In this document: positions 7,656 to 11,947 of the stretch, in pieces | How the letters are laid out: each line of letters starts with the position of its first letter | Position numbering within the stretch: position 1 is the first letter of the stretch | Origin: an uncultured Clostridium sp. | GTDB taxonomy: Bacteria; Bacillota; Clostridia; TANB77; CAG-508 | NCBI GenBank assembly: GCA_900553985.1 | Contig: USFW01000037.1 | Span: 1-11,947 of the forward strand | Length of the DNA stretch: 11,947 bases | Direction: 5' to 3' | The notes under the pieces: model-generated | What the model was told of the DNA's origin: nothing | The model's database searches: none | Seen by the model: the letters and a program-made list of their open reading frames with translations, nothing else | Program-made: the position numbers and the translations under genes

Positions 7656-9207
7656 ATCTGCTTCATATTCAATACCAAATGCATATCAAATGTTAGGATC
7701 ATATGTATTTACAGATCCAAAAGGTGAGTTATATGATAAAACAGCAGGATATTTAAAAGAACATGGATATGAAATAAAAGTTTTAAACTTAGTAAGACCA
7801 CAATATAGTGATGGATATAATCCATTATTACATATATCATCAGAATTAGATGTTGACGTTATAGCCAATACAGTTGTAAAAGGTCAAAAAGGAGAAGGTG
7901 GAGGCTCAGACCCATATTGGGATGATATGGCTGAAATGCTATTAAAATCTTTAATATATTATTTAATAGCAACAAGACCTGAAGAAGAACAAAACTTAGC
8001 AAGTTGTGCAGAACTTGTAAGGGCAGCAAACAATAATGGAGGTAGTAACTTACTTTCTGAGTTAATAGGTCAACTTCCATTAGACCATCCAGCAAGAATG
8101 TATTATAAATCAATTGAAATAGCACCAGAAAAAACATATGGTTCAATATTAAGTTCTTTGCAATCAAAATTAGGTAAGTTTGATTCAAAAGAAATAGCAG
8201 AACTTACTTCAACAGATACAATAGATTTTGAAGAAATAGGAAGTAAAAAAACAGCAGTATATGTAATTTCTTCAGATACACATACAGCATATGACTTTTT
8301 ATTAACTATATTCTTCTCTCAAATGATACAACAATTATATGATTTTGCAGACCAAAATGGTGGAAAATTAAAAGTGCCAGTATATTTCATATTAGACGAG
8401 TTTGCTAATATAGGAAAAATACCAGATTTTGATAAAAAGATATCAACATCAAGAAGTAGAAAAATATCATTTAGTGTAATATTACAAAATATAGACCAGT
8501 TAGAAGCAGTATATGAAAAATCTTATGAAACAATAATGGGAAACTGTGATACACATGTATTCTTAGGAAGTAACTCATTCAAAACAGTTGAATATTTTTC
8601 AAAAGCTTTAGGTGAAAAGACAATAGGAAGAGATAGTGTATCTGTAAATAAAGACAAGAAAAACTCTAAAACAGGTAAAAGTATATCAGATCAAGTTATG
8701 GCAAGAGCCTTGATGACACCAGATGAGCTTAGAAGAATGGATAATGATTTATGCATAATTTATGAGAAGGGAATAAAACCAGTAAAGGCACAAAAATTCT
8801 ATTACTTTAAACATCCAATGGCAAAGAAATTAGCAGCTTGTGAAATTAGCCATAATGATATTGGAGAAAAAGATAGAGGAGTTTGGAGAAAATATAATCC
8901 ATATAATCCATATGTTCCAGAAGATGAAGAAAAAGAAAAAATAGATAACTTGAAAGTAGAATCTCTTGACGATTTATTTGACGATGATATTATTGAAGAT
9001 AAAACAGAAATTAAAAATGAAGTAATGAAAAAAGAAGTTGAAAACAAAGAAACTGGTAACAAAGACTTAGGACCAACTGTAGATTTATCAGATTTTGATG
9101 AAGCTCCTATTTTGCCACAAGAGAATGACGATTTTTATGAGTATGATTTACAAAAAGAATTAGAGGCTAAGTTTGATGAGTTATTTGGACCAGTAGATGG
9201 AGAATAA
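7639..9207 (+). CDS. VirD4/TraG-like coupling protein, ATPase part (frameshifted)
   Basis: The second frame of the coupling protein, open from the P-loop to the stop (522 residues; residues 157-678 of the joined protein). It carries GSGSGKS (Walker A), FTDPKGELYDKTAGYLKEHG and FNPL-like YNPLLHI just after, which are signatures of the VirD4-like family of clostridial integrative elements. An all-helical segment and the Walker B FILDEFANIGKIP (about 406-418) follow, then the STSRSRKISFSVILQNIDQL and GNCDTHVFLGSNS motifs. The last 90 residues are an acidic tail, possibly a substrate-contact region. The first ATG in this frame is at 7690, after the P-loop, and I see no ribosome site there, so reinitiation would give a protein unable to bind ATP. 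There is no other decay, which points to a very recent mutation, a sequence error or programmed frameshifting. Confidence 0.88.
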   Translation, partial: GSGSGKSASYSIPNAYQMLGSYVFTDPKGELYDKTAGYLKEHGYEIKVLNLVRPQYSDGYNPLLHISSELDVDVIANTVVKGQKGEGGGSDPYWDDMAEMLLKSLIYYLIATRPEEEQNLASCAELVRAANNNGGSNLLSELIGQLPLDHPARMYYKSIEIAPEKTYGSILSSLQSKLGKFDSKEIAELTSTDTIDFEEIGSKKTAVYVISSDTHTAYDFLLTIFFSQMIQQLYDFADQNGGKLKVPVYFILDEFANIGKIPDFDKKISTSRSRKISFSVILQNIDQLEAVYEKSYETIMGNCDTHVFLGSNSFKTVEYFSKALGEKTIGRDSVSVNKDKKNSKTGKSISDQVMARALMTPDELRRMDNDLCIIYEKGIKPVKAQKFYYFKHPMAKKLAACEISHNDIGEKDRGVWRKYNPYNPYVPEDEEKEKIDNLKVESLDDLFDDDIIEDKTEIKNEVMKKEVENKETGNKDLGPTVDLSDFDEAPILPQENDDFYEYDLQKELEAKFDELFGPVDGE

Positions 9208-9211
9208 ATTT

Positions 9212-9257
9212 AAAGTCTTATTATTAGATTGATTGCTAATAATGAGGCTTTATATTT
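9212..9257 (+). terminator. Terminator of the coupling-protein operon
   Basis: A 16-bp stem (9212-9227 with 9236-9251, two G-T pairs) with an 8-base loop starts 4 bases after the stop of the VirD4-like gene, followed by a T-rich tail (TATATTTTAT). It closes the operon and separates it from the antisense locus. Confidence 0.75.
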
Positions 9258-9351
9258 TATAAATTGATGTTAATTAATGGAATTAAATTTTTTATACTAA
9301 AAATTATTAAAAAATGTATTAAAAAATATTAGTAAAACTATAATTGATTAC

Positions 9352-9380
9352 TTGATTTTTTAATTTAAATATTGTAAGAT
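9352..9380 (+). promoter_or_regulatory. Candidate promoter of the 43-codon mRNA (RNA I)
   Basis: TTGATT (9352-9357), a 17-base spacer and TAAGAT (9375-9380). The predicted start is near 9387, which gives a leader of about 55 bases and a transcript of about 235 bases ending at the 9590-9622 terminator. It is weaker than the opposing promoter, the usual balance in antisense-controlled toxin loci. Confidence 0.45.
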
Positions 9381-9384
9381 ATTA

Positions 9385-9452
9385 CCAACCTTTCTTGTCA
9401 AGAGGTAGTCTTTACTTAAAGGCGGAAAGGAGCTTTACAATATGACCGTTGG
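9385..9452 (+). promoter_or_regulatory. Leader structure that can hide the ribosome site of the 43-codon ORF
   Basis: CCTTTC (9389-9394) pairs perfectly with GAAAGG (9425-9430), which overlaps the Shine-Dalgarno GGAAAGGAG. CCAAC just before it (9385-9389) can also pair with GTTGG (9448-9452) in codons 3-4. Together they would clamp the ribosome site and start region, as seen in Gram-positive type I toxin mRNAs. This is from base-pairing by eye; the predicted start near 9387 may remove part of the second helix. Confidence 0.5.
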
Positions 9453-9573
9453 AGATGCAATTTTAAGTTTAGTTGATAAATTGTTGCTAGAAAGAGAAAA
9501 AGTCATTAGACTAGAATTTTCGATGGAACAACAATTAAACGAAGAAAGGCAATCAAACAAAGACCAACAGTAG
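9442..9573 (+). CDS. 43-residue peptide, candidate toxin or regulator, antisense-controlled
   Basis: A 43-residue ORF. The N-terminal 20 residues are an amphipathic helix-like stretch (MTVGDAILSLVDKLLLEREK) and the rest is Gln-, Glu- and Asn-rich and polar. It is not hydrophobic enough to span a membrane, unlike Fst, TxpA or BsrG toxins, and I recognise no family. Translation is supported by GGAAAGGAG about 10 bases before the ATG, a leader hairpin over that site, its own candidate promoter and a terminator 17 bases past the stop. The antisense RNA from the opposite strand carries a perfect 11-base complement to the sequence that begins inside the start codon. Context therefore suggests a tightly repressed peptide of type I toxin-antitoxin style; a leader peptide or small regulator is the alternative. 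Confidence 0.6.
   Translation: MTVGDAILSLVDKLLLEREKVIRLEFSMEQQLNEERQSNKDQQ
9443..9453 (+). repeat. Direct repeat copy 1, overlapping the ORF start codon
   Basis: TGACCGTTGGA, beginning inside the ATG of the 43-codon ORF, recurs exactly at 9670-9680. Both copies are preceded at 2-3 bases by TTACAA. Six of 11 bases are G or C in an AT-rich region, so chance identity within 240 bases is very unlikely. Confidence 0.85.
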
Positions 9574-9589
9574 ACATACATAAGGTCGG

Positions 9590-9622
9590 TAGAGTGGGGT
9601 TCACAGCCTACTCTATTTTTTT
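9590..9622 (+). terminator. Terminator of the 43-codon mRNA with a kissing-type loop
   Basis: TAGAGTGGG (9590-9598) pairs with CCTACTCTA (9607-9615), 9 bp with one G-T pair, followed by seven T residues. The 8-base loop GTTCACAG contains TTCA, which fits the YUNR U-turn pattern that favours rapid loop-loop contact with antisense RNA. TTCACAG recurs in the complement of the opposing transcript's loop. Confidence 0.88.
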
Positions 9623-9623
9623 G

Positions 9624-9658
9624 AAAAAAAAAGTATGTGCATTCACAGGTACACATAC
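9624..9658 (-). terminator. Terminator of the antisense RNA
   Basis: GTATGTG (9633-9639) and CACATAC (9652-9658) form a perfect 7-bp stem with a 12-base loop. On the minus strand it is followed by nine T residues (9632-9624). It sits tail to tail with the plus-strand terminator, only one base apart. The minus-strand loop contains CTGTGAA, the exact complement of TTCACAG in the other terminator loop. Confidence 0.8.
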
Positions 9659-9699
9659 GATTACAAGTTTGACCGTTGGAATCAAACATATTTATTTGT
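9625..9699 (-). ncRNA. Antisense RNA of about 75 nt (RNA II, candidate type I antitoxin)
   Basis: Bounded by a near-consensus minus-strand promoter (9706-9734) and a minus-strand terminator (9624-9658). The 5' part folds as GTTTGA/TCAAAC (9682-9687 with 9667-9672, plus-strand coordinates), with the loop TTCCAACGG, which is complementary to the first codons of the 43-codon ORF. The 3' terminator loop is complementary to the loop of the ORF's terminator. I see no ORF in it. Size, convergent orientation and two separate contact points match RNA II of the pAD1 par/Fst system, although the two transcripts here barely overlap and would have to act in trans through the repeats. Confidence 0.65.
9670..9680 (+). 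repeat. Direct repeat copy 2, inside the antisense RNA
   Basis: An exact copy of TGACCGTTGGA (see 9443-9453). Because it is transcribed from the minus strand, the RNA carries the complement of the ORF start region. It lies mostly in the loop of a 6-bp hairpin, the exposed position expected for a pairing seed. Confidence 0.85.
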
Positions 9700-9705
9700 A
9701 AATAA

Positions 9706-9734
9706 ATAATAACATATTATTTTGAATTTGTCAA
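9706..9734 (-). promoter_or_regulatory. Near-perfect promoter of the antisense RNA
   Basis: On the minus strand: consensus TTGACA (9734-9729), exactly 17 bases, then TATTAT (9711-9706), with an extended -10 TGT just before it. Initiation is predicted near 9699. It is the strongest promoter I see in the window, and it drives no protein gene. Confidence 0.78.
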
Positions 9735-9815
9735 ACAGTTTTTCAAAAACTAAAATCAACGTTATTACTATATTATATGTAAAATATATTGAAAAAATAA
9801 TATAAGTTTTAGAAA

Positions 9816-9857
9816 TTCAATATAAAAAGCAAATGTTTTTTCGCTTTTTATATTGAA
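9816..9857 (+). other. 15-bp hairpin upstream of the SbcD-like gene
   Basis: A perfect 15-bp stem (9816-9830 with 9843-9857) and a 12-base loop. The same TTCAATATA segment (9816-9824) can instead pair with TATATTGAA at 9785-9793, so two exclusive folds exist on the DNA or RNA. It is not followed by a T run in either direction. Its 3' arm overlaps the -35 of the candidate sbcD promoter. Confidence 0.5.
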
Positions 9858-9881
9858 AAAAAATGAAAAGTATAATAAAAT
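9853..9881 (+). promoter_or_regulatory. Promoter of the SbcD-like gene
   Basis: TTGAAA (9853-9858), 17 bases and TAAAAT (9876-9881). Initiation near 9888 gives a leader of about 70 bases that contains the 9906-9935 hairpin. Confidence 0.5.
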
Positions 9882-9905
9882 ATAAAAACAAAAAATTAAA
9901 GTGAT

Positions 9906-9935
9906 AGACAAATAAATATATTAATTTGTTTGTCT
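9906..9935 (+). promoter_or_regulatory. Leader hairpin directly before the sbcD ribosome site
   Basis: A 12-bp stem (9906-9917 with 9924-9935, one G-T pair) with a 6-base loop ends one base before the AGGAAGG ribosome site. It would lie near the 5' end of the predicted mRNA, where it could protect the RNA from decay or influence ribosome loading. Confidence 0.45.
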
Positions 9936-9956
9936 TAGGAAGGAATGATATTAAAA

Positions 9957-11042
9957 ATGAAATTTATACATATAGCAGATTTGCATTTTGATAGTCCTTT
10001 TGTGAATTTATCAGATAGAGAAACTTTTGGTGATTTAAAAAGACTTGAGCAAAGAAAAGTATTTAAAAAAGTAATTGATTATATAAAAGAAAATGAAGTG
10101 GATTGTTTATTTATATCTGGAGATTTATATGAACACCAGTATATAAGACAATCTACAATAGAATATATAAATAATTTATTTAAGGAGATTCTAGAAACTA
10201 AAGTTTTTATAGCTCCAGGAAATCATGACCCATTTTTAAAAAATTCATATTATAATAAGTTTAACTGGGCTGACAATGTTAAAATATTTAATTCAAAAAT
10301 AGAAAAAGTTGAAATGGAAAATACAGATATTTATGGTTTTGGATTCAATGATTTTTATTGTACAGATTGTGGGATAGAAAATTTTGAAGTAGATGATAAA
10401 AATAAATTAAATATTTTAGTTATACATAGTACAATAAATGGTGCCAATATTGAAGAAAAACAATATAACTCAATTTCTCAAAAAATTTTAGAGGAAAAAG
10501 GATTTGATTATGTTGCAACTGGACATATTCATAAGTTAGATTATAATACATATGAAAATCAAAGAATAGTATATCCTGGATCAACTATTTCACTAGGATT
10601 TGATGAATTAGGTAAGCATGGAATGATTGTTGGTGAAATTAATAAAGACACAATAAACTTGGATTTTGTACCATTAAATGAAACAGAATTTATAGAAATA
10701 GAATTAGATATTACTGATATAATTTCAAAAGAAGAATTAATAGAAAAATTAAATGATTTAGAAATAGATGAAAAATCTTTTGCTAAAATTATATTAATTG
10801 GAAAAAGAAATTTTGAAATAAATAGATATGAATTATATAAAATAATTGATAATAATAGAATTATAAAGATAAAAGATAAAACAAAAATAAATTATAATTT
10901 AGAAAAAATATCTAATGAAAATACTCTAAAAGGTATATTTGCACGAGAAATGCTAAAAAGAATAAATACTGAAAATATAAGTGATGAAGAAATAGAAGTT
11001 ATAGAAAAGTCAATTGAAATTGCATTTGAGGCTTTAGAGTAA
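9957..11042 (+). CDS. SbcD/YhaO-like DNA repair exonuclease (metallophosphoesterase)
   Basis: A 361-residue Mre11-type nuclease subunit that would act with the SbcC/YhaN-like ATPase on DNA ends and hairpins. All five metallophosphoesterase motifs are present: D8 and H10 in ADLHFDSPF, D56 in SGDLYE, NHD at 89-91 in PGNHDPF, H157, and GHIH (189-192). The LHFDSPF opening is closer to the Bacillus YhaO branch than to E. coli SbcD. The C-terminal 150 residues form the capping and partner-binding part. The start at 9957 gives the usual MKFIHIADLH opening; the in-frame ATG at 9945 is only one base from the AGGAAGG site, while 9957 is 13 bases away, a little long. The partner gene starts 21 bases downstream, so they form an operon. 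Confidence 0.92.
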   Translation: MKFIHIADLHFDSPFVNLSDRETFGDLKRLEQRKVFKKVIDYIKENEVDCLFISGDLYEHQYIRQSTIEYINNLFKEILETKVFIAPGNHDPFLKNSYYNKFNWADNVKIFNSKIEKVEMENTDIYGFGFNDFYCTDCGIENFEVDDKNKLNILVIHSTINGANIEEKQYNSISQKILEEKGFDYVATGHIHKLDYNTYENQRIVYPGSTISLGFDELGKHGMIVGEINKDTINLDFVPLNETEFIEIELDITDIISKEELIEKLNDLEIDEKSFAKIILIGKRNFEINRYELYKIIDNNRIIKIKDKTKINYNLEKISNENTLKGIFAREMLKRINTENISDEEIEVIEKSIEIAFEALE

Positions 11043-11063
11043 AGTGAAAGGAGGAGAAAAAAC

Positions 11064-11947
11064 TTGAAAATAAATAAATTAAAAATAAATTCTTATGGAA
11101 AATTAAAAAATAAAGAAATAGAATTTAAAAACAATATAAATATAGTATATGGAAAAAATGAATCTGGAAAATCCACATTATTAAAATTTATTCAAAATAG
11201 TTTTTATGGTATTTCTAAAAATAAAAAAGGAAAAGAATATTCAGATTTTGATAAATATAGTCCATGGGCTGAGGAAGAATTTTCTGGTAAATTAGAATAT
11301 GAATTAGACAATAATGAAAAATATGAAATATATAGAGATTTTAAAAAGAAAAATCCAAAAATATTTAATGAAAAAAAAGAAGATATTTCAAAAGAATTTA
11401 ATATAGATAAAACAAAAGGAAATGAATTTTTTACAGAACAAACAAAAATTGATGAAGATTTATTTTTATCAACAATTTTATCTAATCAACAAGAAGTAAA
11501 ATTAGAAAAAAGTGAACAAAATATATTAATTCAAAAAATAGCAAATTTAGTAGGAACTGGAGAAGACAACGTTTCATATAAAAGAGCAATAGACAGAATA
11601 AATAGAAGACAATTAGATGAAATAGGAACAGAAAGGTCTAGGGAAAAGCCATTAAATATATTAAATAGAAAAATAGAATTATTAGAAGAAGAAAAAGAAG
11701 AATTAGAAAAATATAAAGATTTAAAATATGAAATAGAAGAAAATAAAAATAATTTAATGGAAGAAATTTTAAATTATGAAAATGAATTTAATTTTATACA
11801 AGAAATAAAAAAAATAAATGAAAATGAAAAAATAGAAAAAGAAAAAATAAAAATAAAAGAAGAAATAAAAAATAATAATTTAGAAAAAATAAAATTAAAT
11901 AAAAATGAAATAAATAAAATAGAAAATGAAAATAAAATAATATTAGA
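11064..11947 (+). CDS. SbcC/YhaN-like repair ATPase, N-terminal part (runs off the window)
   Basis: The first 294 codons of an SMC/Rad50-like ATPase, the expected partner of the SbcD-like nuclease. The N-terminal half-domain has FKNNINIVYG followed by the P-loop GKNESGKST (30-38) and FSGKLEYEL, as in AAA ATPases of the YhaN/SbcC group. From about residue 205 it becomes a coiled coil almost wholly of Glu, Lys, Asn, Ile and Leu. The start codon is TTG at 11064, chosen because AAAGGAGGA lies 8 bases upstream and the P-loop is at the correct distance; the first in-frame ATG is deep inside the coiled coil. The Q-loop and Walker B ends are not reached. The last 250 bases are extremely A-rich on the coding strand. 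Confidence 0.9.
   Translation, partial: MKINKLKINSYGKLKNKEIEFKNNINIVYGKNESGKSTLLKFIQNSFYGISKNKKGKEYSDFDKYSPWAEEEFSGKLEYELDNNEKYEIYRDFKKKNPKIFNEKKEDISKEFNIDKTKGNEFFTEQTKIDEDLFLSTILSNQQEVKLEKSEQNILIQKIANLVGTGEDNVSYKRAIDRINRRQLDEIGTERSREKPLNILNRKIELLEEEKEELEKYKDLKYEIEENKNNLMEEILNYENEFNFIQEIKKINENEKIEKEKIKIKEEIKNNNLEKIKLNKNEINKIENENKIIL

Overview
The window reads as chromosome of a very AT-rich, Gram-positive, endospore-forming anaerobe, most likely an uncultured gut-type Clostridia. The base composition is extreme, arginine is written almost only as AGA/AGG, Shine-Dalgarno sites are purine-rich AGGAGG types, and there is an alpha/beta-type small acid-soluble spore protein gene. I cannot place it more precisely from sequence alone.

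Layout. (1) 1-1880: a membrane-anchored VanW-domain protein on the minus strand, with a strong terminator hairpin beyond its 3' end. (2) 2144-2323: a small spore DNA-binding protein (SASP). (3) 2555-5118: murF and ddl, two consecutive steps that make D-Ala-D-Ala and attach it to the peptidoglycan precursor; each has its own plausible promoter, and a terminator follows ddl. (4) 5231-6106: a zinc-finger-less DnaJ (CbpA-type) co-chaperone. (5) 6222-9207: an operon behind a near-consensus promoter, with two unrecognised small genes and a VirD4/TraG-type conjugative coupling ATPase. The ATPase frame is broken by one extra base exactly at its Walker A loop. No relaxase, VirB4, integrase or other transfer gene is in view. 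(6) 9344-9740: a compact convergent RNA locus. A 43-codon ORF with its own promoter, leader structure and terminator faces an antisense RNA of about 75 nt with a near-perfect promoter and its own terminator. The two RNAs share complementary segments at the ORF start and in their terminator loops. This is the layout of the Fst/par type I toxin-antitoxin, but the encoded peptide is charged and not membrane-spanning. (7) 9957 to the window end: an SbcD/YhaO-like nuclease and the start of its SbcC/YhaN-like ATPase partner.

How the parts relate. VanW-like, MurF and Ddl belong to the cell envelope, and SASP to the spore. The coupling-protein operon and the antisense-regulated peptide form an accessory block between two ordinary housekeeping regions (dnaJ-like and sbcDC-like). 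The strongest candidate for something undescribed is the par-like antisense locus at 9344-9740. Second is the P-loop frameshift in the coupling protein, which falls on the only in-frame CGG codon I could find in the window.
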